The notes: a model not told the origin generated them from the sequence alone. A stretch of DNA of 64,000 nucleotides from Vibrio neptunius (GCA_019339365.1 CP079859.1:3410001-3474000); one strand, 5' to 3'; shown: positions 44,284 to 53,983, counted from the first letter of the stretch. Numbers and translations: made by a program.

Positions 44284-46076
44284 TTAATCTTTACCTACGT
44301 GTAAGATGGCTAAGAAGGCTTCTTGAGGCAGCTCTACGTTACCGATCTGCTTCATACGTTTCTTACCTTCTTTCTGCTTCTTCAGTAGCTTCTTCTTACG
44401 GCTCACGTCACCACCGTAACATTTTGCAATTACGTTCTTACGTAGCTGCTTAACCGTTGAACGCGCAATAATATGGTTACCAATCGCCGCCTGAATCGCA
44501 ATATCAAACATCTGACGTGGAATGAATTCTTTCATCTTCTCTACGAGCTGACGGCCACGAGTTTGAGAGTGATCTTTGTGCGTAATCAATGCCAATGCGT
44601 CCACTTTGTCACCGTTAAGGAGTACATCCACACGAACCATGTTAGACGCTTCAAAACGCTGAAAATTGTAATCCAGAGACGCATAACCACGAGACGTTGA
44701 TTTCAAACGGTCAAAGAAATCGAGTACCACTTCCGCCATCGGAATATCGTAAGTCACCGCAACTTGGTTACCGTGATACACCATATCAACCTGAACGCCG
44801 CGCTTCTCAACACATAAAGTAATCACATTACCTAAGTAATCAGAAGGTACAAGGATATTACAACGTGCAATCGGCTCACGAATTTCTTCGATATCATTCA
44901 CTGCTGGTAGCTTAGCTGGGCTATCAACGTAAAGAATGTCACCATCCGTTTGCTCTACTTCGTACACTACCGTTGGCGCCGTGGTAATCAGATCGAGATC
45001 GTATTCACGCTCTAGACGCTCTTGGATGATTTCCATGTGCAGCATGCCAAGGAAACCACAACGGAAGCCAAAGCCAAGTGCAGCAGAGTTTTCTGGTTCA
45101 TAGAACAGAGATGCATCGTTTAGGCTCAGTTTACCTAGGGCATCACGGAAGTTTTCGTAGTCATCCGAAGAGACTGGGAACAGTCCAGCATATACCTGAG
45201 GCTTCACTTTCTTAAACCCTGGCAGCGGCTCATCACAACCATGCTTTGCCAGCGTTAGCGTATCACCAACAGGCGCACCTAGGATATCTTTGATACCACA
45301 GACAACCCAACCAACTTCACCCGTTCGCAGTTCCGTCGTGTCTTCCTGCTTAGGTGTGAAGATACCAAGACGATCCACACCCCAAACTTGGCCAGTGCTC
45401 ATCACCTTGATCTTATCGTTCTTCTTCAGGACGCCATTTTTAATACGGACCAGAGACACCACACCTAGGTAGTTATCAAACCAAGAGTCAATGATCAAAG
45501 CTTGCAATGGTGCTTCTGGGTCACCCTCTGGTGCCGGAATCGCAGAGACGATGTTTTCTAGTACATCTTCAATACCTAGGCCCGTTTTAGCTGAACAGCG
45601 GGTTGCTTCCATCGCATCGATGCCAACAATTTCTTCGATCTCTTCTGCTACTCGCTCAGGATCCGCAGCTGGTAGATCAATCTTATTCAGAATTGGCACC
45701 ACTTCCAGATCCATTTCGATCGCGGTATAGCAGTTCGCCAAAGTCTGAGCTTCAACCCCTGACCCGCATCAACCACCAGCAACGCACCTTCACATGCTGC
45801 TAGAGAACGAGAAACTTCATAGGCGAAGTCAACGTGTCCTGGTGTATCGATGAAGTTTAATTGATAAGTTTCACCGTCATTAGCGGTATAGTTGAGTGTC
45901 ACACTTTGAGATTTAATAGTGATGCCACGCTCACGTTCAAGATCCATGGAGTCCAGAACCTGAGCTGCCATTTCACGGTCACTCAATCCACCGCAGTCTT
46001 GGATCAAACGGTCTGATAGGGTCGACTTACCATGGTCGATGTGGGCGATAATCGAAAAGTTACGAATGTGCTTCAT
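44284..46076 (-). pseudogene. lepA: Elongation factor 4 (LepA), frameshifted in this assembly
   Basis: A ribosome-associated GTPase that remodels or back-translocates ribosomes. The G domain begins [20 protein letters not shown], with G3 DTPGH and G4 NKID; EF-G-like domains and the LepA-specific C-terminal domain follow, ending LAILHVGKD. One G is missing near 45756-45759 (plus-strand CCCC): the first frame reads [11 protein letters not shown] and stops at 45687, whereas [19 protein letters not shown] restores the second frame. The repaired protein has 597 residues, the normal length. A homopolymer base-call error is the likely cause. Confidence 0.94.
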
Positions 46077-46114
46077 GATTTGGTGTGACTAAACTCTTTA
46101 AAATAGGGAAATAA

Positions 46115-46138
46115 GAAAGCCGTCTTTTGACGGCGTTT
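46115..46138 (-). terminator. Terminator after rseC
   Basis: GCCGTC-TTTT-GACGGC forms a perfect stem followed on the minus strand by TTTCTT. It lies about 45 bp past the rseC stop, between the rpoE operon and lepA. Confidence 0.65.
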
Positions 46139-46181
46139 CAATCAAGTTGGCAGATTCTACCCAATTTCTGTGCACTTCGCA

Positions 46182-46652
46182 CTAGCTAATTGGATCTCCC
46201 AAAACCCGAAGTAGTATGACTTCTCGTAGCGACTGGCGTTCAAAATTACTGGCCAAACTTTTGGCACCATAAATGCCTGCCATAGTAAAGATAGCAGATG
46301 TCAGGATAGCAATACCTTCACCAAGACCTAAAATAGGGGCGAATAGCCACTGCCCTAGAACTGCGCCTAAAATCATGGCAAACAGCGGAACCAAATAAAC
46401 GACGGCAGCAGATTGCAGTAGGCTTTTCTCTGGTAAGCCGATTTCCACAACCTGACCTTCTTTAACTCTTGTACTCGTCACTAGATGCCAGTGCAGAGAT
46501 TTGTTCCCCACCGCTTTCGAGACAATGCCAGTACCACAGCTTTTTTGCGATGAACAACTACTGCAGCTGGTTTGCTGTTCGCAATTCAGCTCAACATCAT
46601 AGCCTTTAGGCCCTGATTTTACTGCCGATACTGTCGCTAACGCGGTCATCAT
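46182..46652 (-). CDS. rseC: SoxR-reducing system / sigma-E regulator RseC
   Basis: A 156-residue inner-membrane protein. The N-terminal part has a Cys cluster (CEQQTSCSSCSSQKSCGTG), suited to an iron-sulphur or redox site; two membrane helices follow (about 78-100 and 105-127). In E. coli RseC is the last gene of rpoE-rseABC and also helps reduce SoxR. Its start shares one base with the rseB stop (TAATG); a second ATG follows immediately, so translation may begin one codon later. Confidence 0.9.
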   Translation of the reverse strand: MMTALATVSAVKSGPKGYDVELNCEQQTSCSSCSSQKSCGTGIVSKAVGNKSLHWHLVTSTRVKEGQVVEIGLPEKSLLQSAAVVYLVPLFAMILGAVLGQWLFAPILGLGEGIAILTSAIFTMAGIYGAKSLASNFERQSLREVILLRVLGDPIS

Positions 46653-47614
46653 TACTTGGTACTCGTTTGTTTATTGATGGTAACAGATTGCGCTATGCGC
46701 TTAGCGGTTGCTGGTGGGATATCCCCGATCACTGAGATCTCTTTATCACCTTTTACAAAGCTATGAAGTGTACGACGTCCCTGACGAACCAATTGACCTT
46801 TAAGCGAATAATTGTCACTCGCTGACACATAAACAGAGAAACTAAACAGCCCGTCACTATACATCTGTGTCTCAACCATACGGTTGGTGTTCGCCATTCG
46901 ATAACGATTCAATTCTTTAGACTCAAATCCTTTCGGAATCCAGCCAACCGTCCAAAAGCTTTCCTCCAGCTCCCCTTTGGGTAAAGAGAGCACGTCCGGC
47001 AATTTGACGGTATTGAGTCGACTCAAGATATCTGAAATCTGATCGTTCACGCTATAAGAAATCGTGCGAAACTGCTCTAGAACCTCGCCATCACGATCCA
47101 CAAGATCCGCTCTTAGTGGAAGTTTAGTTTGCTCATCGATCCACAGGATATAAGAATAACGTAGCCCATCTTTCGGTGCGATTCTCAATACCTGACATGC
47201 CGCTCCCGCTTCACGCGCTCGACCCACTTGGATAAAGTCGTAAATGCCACTCAGTTCATCAACATCGGCATTTAGAAGCGGGATAGTTGGGGCAACCATA
47301 TTACCGGACTCTATGGTAAACGGTTCAACACCTGGCTCTATGTAGCTGACCTCATCACCTCGGCGAATCACTTCACGTACAGGTCCACTAAGATATACAA
47401 GATGAGCAAGTTGCTGATCTTCGCTACGAGCATGACGATAAAGTAAAGGTTCGATGCTGTTTTTCTTAATCAGAATATAAGACAGTTCATAATTGAGATG
47501 CTGACTGGCTTCGTTCATTTGATGCAACAAAGCCTCTGCAGGTTTTTCTTCTGCAAAGGCTTGTGGCGAGCTCAAACTGAACAGTGTCAGCACACTGATC
47601 AGAAATTTTCTCAT
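46652..47614 (-). CDS. rseB: Sigma-E factor regulatory protein RseB
   Basis: A periplasmic protein that binds the periplasmic part of RseA and shields it from DegS until mislocalised LPS or lipoproteins bind. 320 residues with a signal peptide (about 1-21, ending AFA) and two domains: the N-terminal MucB/RseB lipoprotein-like fold (LLHQMNEASQHLNYELSYI) and a C-terminal domain. It overlaps rseA by 4 bp and rseC by 1 bp, a tight operon. Confidence 0.93.
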   Translation of the reverse strand: MRKFLISVLTLFSLSSPQAFAEEKPAEALLHQMNEASQHLNYELSYILIKKNSIEPLLYRHARSEDQQLAHLVYLSGPVREVIRRGDEVSYIEPGVEPFTIESGNMVAPTIPLLNADVDELSGIYDFIQVGRAREAGAACQVLRIAPKDGLRYSYILWIDEQTKLPLRADLVDRDGEVLEQFRTISYSVNDQISDILSRLNTVKLPDVLSLPKGELEESFWTVGWIPKGFESKELNRYRMANTNRMVETQMYSDGLFSFSVYVSASDNYSLKGQLVRQGRRTLHSFVKGDKEISVIGDIPPATAKRIAQSVTINKQTSTK

Positions 47615-48234
47615 TCAACTACCGTTTCTGGGTTGTCGTTATGCTCTGCAGCACTGTCGCTGTTTAAACGCAACTGTAATTCATAGTCTTGCAGCATGGC
47701 GTTAATTCGACGGCGCTGCTCTTGGATGTTAGCTTCACTTGCAGCAGTCTGCTGCTCTACCGAAAAACGTGTCAAGCTCACTGGTTCAGCGCTGCCAGTA
47801 AATGGAATCGTCTGCAGAACAGGCAACTGTTCTGTTTCTGGTTGACTAGGATCACTACCACTATATTGTTGAACACCCAAAATGACAGCGAGTGACACAC
47901 AGGCCGCAACGGCTACTTGGCCAAACTGACTCAGCCATGCTGGAAGCTGCCGGCGAGCTTGAGAAGGCGTTGGTTGTGATTCTATACGGTTTATGTCAGC
48001 GATTTTGCCAGCAGTAAACGTTGAATGCGCTGGTTCGTCTTCTAGCGCAAGAGCAACGCTGTCTGCAATATTCCACTCCGGTTTTTCCGGCGCTTCACCT
48101 CGCATCACATCACCAATTAAATGGTAATTTTTCCAGATTTGTAGGCTAGCTTGGTCTTGCTCTAATTCACCGATTAAAGCCTTATCGACCAACTCTCCAT
48201 CCATGAGTGCTGAAAGTTTCTCTTTGTCAGCCAT
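47611..48234 (-). CDS. rseA: Anti-sigma-E factor RseA
   Basis: A single-pass inner-membrane protein that sequesters RpoE until cleaved by DegS and RseP. 207 residues: a cytoplasmic domain beginning MADKEKLSALMDGELVD, a membrane helix (about 100-116, FGQVAVAACVSLAVILGV) and a periplasmic tail that binds RseB. I start at the ATG at 48234 by match to the family N-terminus; an in-frame ATG lies four codons upstream at 48246. rpoE ends 26 bp before it and rseB overlaps it. Confidence 0.93.
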   Translation of the reverse strand: MADKEKLSALMDGELVDKALIGELEQDQASLQIWKNYHLIGDVMRGEAPEKPEWNIADSVALALEDEPAHSTFTAGKIADINRIESQPTPSQARRQLPAWLSQFGQVAVAACVSLAVILGVQQYSGSDPSQPETEQLPVLQTIPFTGSAEPVSLTRFSVEQQTAASEANIQEQRRRINAMLQDYELQLRLNSDSAAEHNDNPETVVE

Positions 48235-48260
48235 TCTTTTCACCATTAACGTTACTGGTA

Positions 48261-48839
48261 CTAGCGTTGCAAAAGAGGTTGAATCTTTTTTTCAACCGCT
48301 TCACGAGCTCGGAAGATACGCGAACGTACCGTTCCAACAGGACAATCCATCACCGCAGCGATCTCCTCGTAACTCAAGCCATCAAGCTCGCGCAACGTCA
48401 TTGCGGTTTTTAAGTCATCAGGTAGTGCTTCGATCGCACTAAAAACTACTTGTTTCAATTCCTTGGACAACGTTAAGTTCTCAGGGTTCGAAATTTCTTT
48501 TAATGCACTACCAGTTTCGTAATATTCAGCTTCTTCAGTATCCACATCTTGCGCAGGCGGTCTACGGCCCTGAGCAACAATATGGTTTTTCGCAGTATTA
48601 ACAGCAATTCGATACAACCAAGTATAGAAGGCACTTTCGCCACGAAAACTTGGTATAGCACGATAAGCTTTAATAAATGCTTCTTGTGCTACGTCAGGCA
48701 CATCCCCTGGATTATTGACGTAGCGAGAAATAAGATTACATACTTTGTTTTGGTATTTTGTGACCAACAAATTAAATGCTTGCTTATCTCCACTCTGAAC
48801 TCGCTCAATTAACACCTGATCGGTCAGCTGCTCGTTCAT
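48261..48839 (-). CDS. rpoE: RNA polymerase sigma factor RpoE
   Basis: The extracytoplasmic-stress sigma factor, group 4. 192 residues: region 2 (FNLLVTKYQNKVCNLISRYV to FYTWLYRIAVNTAKNHIV) and region 4 (LRELDGLSYEEIAAVMDCPV, then GTVRSRIFRAREAV). It is the first gene of rpoE-rseA-rseB-rseC. A sigma-E-type promoter lies about 110 bp upstream, so it is probably autoregulated. It is intact. Confidence 0.98.
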   Translation of the reverse strand: MNEQLTDQVLIERVQSGDKQAFNLLVTKYQNKVCNLISRYVNNPGDVPDVAQEAFIKAYRAIPSFRGESAFYTWLYRIAVNTAKNHIVAQGRRPPAQDVDTEEAEYYETGSALKEISNPENLTLSKELKQVVFSAIEALPDDLKTAMTLRELDGLSYEEIAAVMDCPVGTVRSRIFRAREAVEKKIQPLLQR

Positions 48840-48939
48840 TCGAGCGGGTACTCCTATTGTTATTAACCCCTATCTTGACAGATATGAGCATTAATTATGC
48901 AAAATGTAGTATTGACACCACTGCTTACTTGAGCACTAT

Positions 48940-48966
48940 TGTGACTCTGTAATGAATATAAAGTTC
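48940..48966 (-). promoter_or_regulatory. Predicted sigma-E promoter of rpoE
   Basis: On the minus strand, GAACTT (48961-48966) is followed after 16 bp by TCACA (48940-48944), fitting the sigma-E consensus GAACTT-N16-TCnnA. It lies about 100 bp before the rpoE start, as expected for the known autoregulatory promoter. Confidence 0.75.
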
Positions 48967-49065
48967 AAACTTTCTTCGAATTTTATTTGGGAAGTGATGG
49001 ACCAGTAACTTCTGTTCCAGATTGTGGGGACGAAAGAGTTCAAAAGCAATGTTATTTACGAAGAA

Positions 49066-49092
49066 TTGCAAGCACTCCAGTGCTACTATAGT
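49066..49092 (+). promoter_or_regulatory. Possible nadB promoter with internal palindrome
   Basis: TTGCAA (49066-49071) and TATAGT (49087-49092) could be -35 and -10, with a short 15-bp spacer. Between them sits a perfect palindrome AGCACT-CC-AGTGCT (49071-49084), positioned like a repressor operator. It does not resemble the enterobacterial NadR box. The rest of 48840-49224 holds the divergent rpoE promoter and the leader, no gene. Confidence 0.4.
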
Positions 49093-49224
49093 GAGCTAAC
49101 TCTGTTTTTTTCAGGGTCCATGTTGCAATTTTAAAATTGATTTGGAGAGCGAGACCGCTCTGTTGCTGACGCTAAAATGTTGGATTGGCGCCAGTACAAC
49201 TTAACTCGGGAATTTAAAAGTTTT

Positions 49225-50840
49225 ATGAACGCAAACCGTGAACATCAATGTGATGTGTTAGTGGTGGGTAGTGGCGCAGCCGGTCTGTCTTTAGCGTTAC
49301 GTGTCGCGGAATATGGCAAAGTCATTGTATTGAGTAAGGGGCCGAGAAGCGAAGGCGCCACGTTTTACGCTCAAGGAGGGATAGCTGCTGTTTTTGACGA
49401 ATCAGATAGCATTGAGTCGCATGTAGAGGACACGCTAATAGCTGGCGCTGGTCTATGTGAGCAAGAAACCGTTGAGTTTATCGCTGAAAATGCGAAAGAG
49501 TGTGTTCAGTGGCTCATTGATGGCGGGGTTCCATTTGATCGAGAAGATGGCGACAGCGACGAAAAACCACGCTACCACCTGACACGTGAAGGTGGCCATA
49601 GCCATCGTAGAATTCTACATGCCGCCGATGCTACAGGCATGGCCATGCAAACGTCCTTGCAAGATAATGCGCACAGCCACCCCAATATCACGGTATTGGA
49701 ACGACATAATGCCCTCGATTTAATCTGTGAAGATAAAGTCGGTGGCGACAATCAAAAAATTGTTGGTGCTTATATCTGGAACCGAAATCAGGAACATGTT
49801 GAAACGGTTCGAGCAAAATTTGTGGTCCTCGCAACCGGTGGCGCTTCGAAGGTTTATCAGTACACCTCCAACCCAGACGTTTCCTCTGGTGATGGTATTG
49901 CCATTGCTTGGCGAGCAGGCTGCCGAGTCGCAAACATGGAATTCAACCAATTCCATCCAACTTGTTTGTATCATCCTGAAGCGAGAAACTTCCTCCTGAC
50001 CGAGGCTCTGAGAGGCGAAGGGGCTTACCTGCGTCGGCCGGATGGTACTCGCTTTATGCCAGATTTTGATCAAAGAGAAGAATTAGCGCCCCGTGATGTC
50101 GTCGCACGTGCGATTGACTTCGAAATGAAGCGCCTTGGTGCAGACTGTATGTATTTGGACATCAGTCATAAACCGGCAGACTTCATCGAAAAGCATTTTC
50201 CGACAATCTACACACGCTTAATGGACCTTGGAATCGATATGACCAAAGAGCCCATACCTGTCGTACCAGCAGCTCACTATACCTGCGGAGGGGTCATGGT
50301 TAATAAGCAAGGTGAAACGGACCTTTCTCATCTGTATGCCATTGGAGAAGTGAGTTATACCGGATTGCATGGCGCTAACCGAATGGCGTCAAACTCATTA
50401 TTAGAGTGTGTCGTCTATGCATGGTCGGCAGCGAACGATATTATCCGCCGAATGGATTCTGCCAAACTCCCCCTTCTCTGCCAGCATGGGACGAAAGTCA
50501 AGTTAGCTGTTCTGATGAAGAGGTCGTGATTCAGCACAACTGGCACGAATTACGCTTATTCATGTGGGATTACATGGGAATTGTTCGTACTGACAAACGC
50601 CTTGAACGTGCGCTACGTCGTATTCAGTTGTTGCAACAGGAAACGCACGAGTACTATAGCAACTTCAAAGTGTCTAACAACTTACTTGAACTGCGTAACC
50701 TACTTCAAGTTGCTGAGTTGATGGTCCGTTGTGCAATGGAGCGCAAAGAAAGCAGAGGCCTACACTATACACTCGATTATCCAGGGCTCGCCCCAGACAG
50801 CGGTCCAACGATCCTTGAACCAGAGAAAATCAACGGTTAA
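49225..50840 (+). pseudogene. nadB: L-aspartate oxidase NadB, frameshifted in this assembly
   Basis: An FAD enzyme oxidising aspartate to iminoaspartate, the first step of NAD synthesis. FAD-binding [12 protein letters not shown] at the N-terminus, catalytic-region [13 protein letters not shown] and HFPTI...HYTCGGVMV are typical. A C run at 50469-50473 has lost one base: the first frame ends at 50529 after a run of wrong residues, while six C gives [16 protein letters not shown] and continues to 50840. The restored protein has 538 residues, near E. coli (540). I start at the ATG at 49225 by family N-terminus ([15 protein letters not shown]); the frame also opens at 49177. Confidence 0.93.
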
Positions 50841-50844
50841 TCAT

Positions 50845-50868
50845 GGGGGAGCTTAGCGCTCCCTTTTT
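50845..50868 (+). terminator. nadB terminator
   Basis: GGGAGC-TTAGC-GCTCCC forms a perfect stem followed by TTTTT, just after the nadB stop and overlapping the end of the convergent ygfX. Confidence 0.75.
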
Positions 50869-51272
50869 AACATCACTAATAACTGCCGGTAGTGCTCTTC
50901 GCTCACACTGTCTCGCCAAATAATGTGTTTGCTGCCGCTTTTGGACCAAATAAGGACTCCGAATACGGCTAAACTCAAGACACTTCTTTGGATCTCCATA
51001 GACTCATTATCGATTTCGCATGATTTAGCGGAGGAGAAAACCAAACGCCCTTGCATCGGTTCAACAAGCCAGTTGGTTTGACTGTGATATTTAAGGATTA
51101 GCATCACCGTAAAGATAGTAGGTATCAGAGGTAATTCGGAGGCAATCAAAAAACAGCAGGCCAACATCAGCAAACCGAAGTTGACCTGTTGCGAAACAAA
51201 TGACGTTGAAGCTAAGAGCCTAACGCACTTTACTGAGGTTGTGGGCAACAATCTTGTCGACCATAGAGGCAT
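50853..51272 (-). CDS. ygfX: YgfX/CptA-like membrane protein
   Basis: A 139-residue protein with two close membrane helices (about 30-62), then a soluble tail ending HYRQLLVMLKRER. Size, topology and position directly after sdhE match YgfX (CptA), an inner-membrane partner of SdhE in enterobacteria; sequence similarity is low, as usual for the family. The first ATG (51272) overlaps sdhE by 53 bp; TTG codons slightly downstream are possible starts. CptA was once described as a toxin; that role is not supported here by sequence. Confidence 0.65.
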   Translation of the reverse strand: MPLWSTRLLPTTSVKCVRLLASTSFVSQQVNFGLLMLACCFLIASELPLIPTIFTVMLILKYHSQTNWLVEPMQGRLVFSSAKSCEIDNESMEIQRSVLSLAVFGVLIWSKSGSKHIIWRDSVSEEHYRQLLVMLKRER

Positions 51273-51480
51273 GACCTAAGTTTTCACTGCGACCATGACC
51301 CATAATCCAAGTAAACAAATCGGGGTCATCACACTCAAGCAGAGACACAAAATCCCGCTGTTCATTGTCTTTCAATTCTTCAAAACATTCTTCAAAGAAA
51401 GGCATAATGACAACATCTAATTCTAGCATTCCACGACGACACGCCCATTTAATTCGCGCTTTTTCTTCGGTGGTGTACAT
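51220..51480 (-). CDS. sdhE: FAD assembly factor SdhE
   Basis: A small cytosolic protein that promotes covalent flavin attachment to succinate dehydrogenase and fumarate reductase. 86 residues; the conserved RGMLELDVVIMPFFEE motif holds the flavinylation-critical RGxxE. I choose the ATG at 51480, since GAGGA lies six bases upstream; the ATG at 51486 would sit too near that site. ygfX follows with a long overlap, and ygfZ is divergent, as in the E. coli ygfX-sdhE-ygfZ neighbourhood. Confidence 0.94.
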   Translation of the reverse strand: MYTTEEKARIKWACRRGMLELDVVIMPFFEECFEELKDNEQRDFVSLLECDDPDLFTWIMGHGRSENLGHASMVDKIVAHNLSKVR

Positions 51481-51667
51481 TCTCATTCCTCACCTGTTCG
51501 GTTGTAGGCGCCGAGTGTAACAATCAAAGTTGCCCACAACTACTAACTCAGTCACACTCCAGAGGTAGCTCGGGCATTTACTGTAAAAAACCATACATCT
51601 GAAAGGTTGTTTCCATTAGTGTTTAAGCGCTAACATAGCACTATTCGATAGCATTCAGGTAAACATC

Positions 51668-52636
51668 ATGGAATGGCAACACGACTTTGCTCCCCTTTCT
51701 CTTTCTAGCAATGACTCTCTTCCCGAGCTCGTACTCACCCACCTCACATCGTGGGGAATGATCACCGCACTAGGCGATGATAAAAAGTCTTATCTACAAG
51801 GTCAGGTTACCTGCGATGTTGTTCAACTAGCCGAAGATACCGCTACGTTTGGCGCGCATTGTGATGCAAAAGGAAAAGTCTGGAGTGTATTCCGTTTGTT
51901 CCACCATCGAGGCGGTTACGCAATGCTACAGCCAAATTCAGCCATTGAGACTGAGCTCGCCGAACTCAAAAAATACGCCATTTTCTCCAAAATAGAATTC
52001 ACACAAAGTACTGATGTCTTACTGGGCTTAATTGGCGAGAAAGCAACCCATATCATTGAAGATCTTTCACAACAAAGCGGTGATGTTCGAGCAATTGATG
52101 GGGGGACCGCGATTAAAATCGATAACCAACGCTGGTTGCTGGCTGTAGATGCCACGACTGCGGAACAATTGTGCCAGTCGATAAATGCGACCAAAGCTTA
52201 TGAAGATATCTGGACTCGACTGGATATTGAAGCCGCTATACCTGCAGTCACACAAGAGCAACAAAGCGAACATATTCCCCAAGCGATTAACGTACAAGCT
52301 CTGGGTGGAATAAGCTTCAGCAAAGGTTGCTACACAGGCCAAGAAACGGTTGCTCGTGCCAAGTACCGCGGTATGAACAAGCGCGCGTTACAAATACTTA
52401 AAGGACGCTCCAATGACGAAATAAAAGTCGGAGCTGAAATAGAACGTTCAGTTGGTGACAATTGGCGCAGCGCTGGTCAGTTGATGAGCAGTTACCGCTT
52501 CAATGACGGCATCTCTATCGGCCTCATCGTACTGCCAAACAACCTTGATTCTGATACACAATTCCGTTTGAAAGAGGCGCCAGATTCGATCTGGACAATG
52601 CAAGCACTGCCATATTCTCTCGAAGATGACGAATAA
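51668..52636 (+). CDS. ygfZ: tRNA-modifying protein YgfZ
   Basis: A folate-binding GcvT-like protein of 322 residues that assists iron-sulphur enzymes such as MiaB. The family signature KGCYTGQE lies near residue 228, with the essential Cys. It is divergent from sdhE across about 190 bp. Its 3' end overlaps the YbaK-type gene by 11 bp, so the two are probably cotranscribed. Confidence 0.94.
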   Translation: MEWQHDFAPLSLSSNDSLPELVLTHLTSWGMITALGDDKKSYLQGQVTCDVVQLAEDTATFGAHCDAKGKVWSVFRLFHHRGGYAMLQPNSAIETELAELKKYAIFSKIEFTQSTDVLLGLIGEKATHIIEDLSQQSGDVRAIDGGTAIKIDNQRWLLAVDATTAEQLCQSINATKAYEDIWTRLDIEAAIPAVTQEQQSEHIPQAINVQALGGISFSKGCYTGQETVARAKYRGMNKRALQILKGRSNDEIKVGAEIERSVGDNWRSAGQLMSSYRFNDGISIGLIVLPNNLDSDTQFRLKEAPDSIWTMQALPYSLEDDE

Positions 52637-53097
52637 GTTTGAGACGAAACTGACCCGCTACTTAACCGAGCAGCGGGTATCTTTCCGCATTCTTCCCCAC
52701 CGTACCCCTGCAACCACGATTGAAGACGCCGCTCATCAGCGAGGAGTGAGACCTGCTCAAATGGTCAAATCTATGCTTTTGCGCGATATGGGCGATTTGT
52801 ATGCGCTGGCTTGTACGCCAGGTGATCAATCTGTTGACCCCAAAAAGTGCGAGCGTTGCTCGCTTGCCGCCGAATGACCTGTGTTGATCTCTCCATGGTT
52901 GAAGAACTGACCGGCTACCAGATTGGCACGGTAACCCCCTACTCTTGCTAGTAGAGATGCCAATCATATTTGATCGTCGACTGCTGAATGAGGAGACAGT
53001 GACCATAAGCAGCGGCTCCAACATGGCAGGGATAGCATTAGCACGAGATGATCTCATTCGTCTCTGCAATCCAGTACTTGCAGACATCTGCCGTTGA
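52626..53097 (+). pseudogene. YbaK-type aminoacyl-tRNA deacylase, two frameshifts
   Basis: A YbaK/ProX-family editing protein that hydrolyses mischarged tRNAs; the exact substrate is unclear. The start is intact: TIEDAAHQRGVRPAQMVKSM has the conserved Lys of the family. Two one-base losses break it: A5 at 52842-52846 (six A restores DPKKVRALLACRRMTC) and C5 at 52935-52939 (six C restores TVTPLLLLVEMPIIFDRRL). With both repaired the frame runs to the TGA at 53095-53097 and encodes 157 residues with GSNMAGIALARDDL near the end. Two homopolymer errors in 100 bp point to the data rather than to decay. Confidence 0.85.
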
Positions 53098-53723
53098 TAA
53101 GCCTTTCAAATCCTCTTGTATCACGTCATAAAAATTGCACCTAAATGTGACAAAGATCTCAATAAGAAATATGTTCAATTTAAATTATTATTCAAATATA
53201 AGGCATACATAGTCAAAAATAATATTTTAGTTTATGCTTATTTTCGTTGGTTAAAGTGCGAGCGAATTATGATGTATTGCTTGGTGTGTTTAGCAGCTGA
53301 GCGTTTGAATAGTAGTAAACACACAAATCCTTCTCCAACGAAAAAGTGAATCCACTGATTGTTTCTGGACATCCACTTTTTGTGTAATGCATCTGTGACT
53401 ATTCGCCCGCAATTATGCGGGCTTTTTTTATACAAAAAATTTACCGTAAGCTGGCATATTATTTAAAAAATAATCTAATCTTATAAATGTCATAAATCTT
53501 GGTTTAACTATTGTGTTGAATGATTAACCAAGATGAGTTCCCGCCACAGAACATAAGTGAGGTAATCATCACAATAAAGTGGATATTTATCGGCTGTTTT
53601 GCACACAACAACACAAATATCCAAACAAACTCATTTTACTGCATATTCCTCCACCATAATCACATAAATAACAGGCGGAAAATCGTATACTTTGCAGTGC
53701 TTGCTAAACATAAGGATTACTCT
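53098..53723 (+). other. Gene-poor AT-rich region with a possible small RNA
   Basis: No recognised protein gene. A strong intrinsic terminator (GCCCGC-AATTAT-GCGGGC plus T7, 53405-53429) ends a transcript from the left that is not explained by a known gene. Before it lies a second stem, AAAAAGTG(A)AT with AT(C)CACTTTTT (53341-53351 and 53371-53381). A 26-codon reading frame (53269-53349, beginning MMYCLVCLAAERL) lies in front of the second stem but has no good ribosome site. Either a small RNA or a tiny peptide gene could be here. Confidence 0.4.
53405..53429 (+). terminator. Orphan intrinsic terminator
   Basis: GCCCGC and GCGGGC form a perfect 6-bp GC stem with a six-base loop and seven T. 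It lies about 300 bp past the YbaK-type gene, too far to be its obvious terminator. Confidence 0.85.
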
Positions 53724-53930
53724 ATGAGACTGTTTAAGCGCTATACACCAGGTATGATTGCTAAACACGTAAGTCGGCTATTTAAGGGAAGAATTTATAT
53801 CTACGGTATTGGTAAGTTTGAATTTGATAACGGTAAGCTTGTCTTACCGGAAAAAGCCGAACGGCGACATTTCCAAACGGTCAAGGAAGTGAATCAGGAA
53901 ATTATGAGACTACGCTGTGCATATGCGTAG
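53724..53930 (+). CDS. ytfK: DUF1107 protein YtfK
   Basis: A 68-residue protein, the same length as E. coli YtfK, with the same plan: MRLFKRYTPGMIAKHVSRLF (E. coli [20 protein letters not shown]), GRIYIYGIGKFEFDNGKL and a C-terminal VNQEIMRLR. In E. coli YtfK stimulates (p)ppGpp build-up through SpoT. The ATG at 53724 has AAGGATT upstream; the frame is open much further left, but that part is low-complexity AT-rich sequence. A terminator follows. Confidence 0.9.
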   Translation: MRLFKRYTPGMIAKHVSRLFKGRIYIYGIGKFEFDNGKLVLPEKAERRHFQTVKEVNQEIMRLRCAYA

Positions 53931-53941
53931 GCAAGAATTAA

Positions 53942-53971
53942 AAAGGGTTGGCAATCGCCAACCCTTTGTCA
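53942..53971. terminator. Terminator between ytfK and ubiI
   Basis: AAAGGGTTGGC-AATC-GCCAACCCTTT is a perfect 11-bp stem between convergent genes; T-rich flanks are short (TTTGTCATTT). Confidence 0.75.
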
Positions 53972-53983
53972 TTTAAGATATCA

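Noticed and set aside
33006..50840. True pseudogenes in relA, pdxJ, lepA and nadB
   Set aside because: No other decay is visible, one base restores each gene, and homopolymer sites predominate; kept as frameshifted entries but read as probable data errors.
50853..51480. sdhE-ygfX as a toxin-antitoxin pair
   Set aside because: The older CptAB toxin proposal rests on overexpression work; SdhE is a flavinylation factor and the pair is a conserved housekeeping unit.
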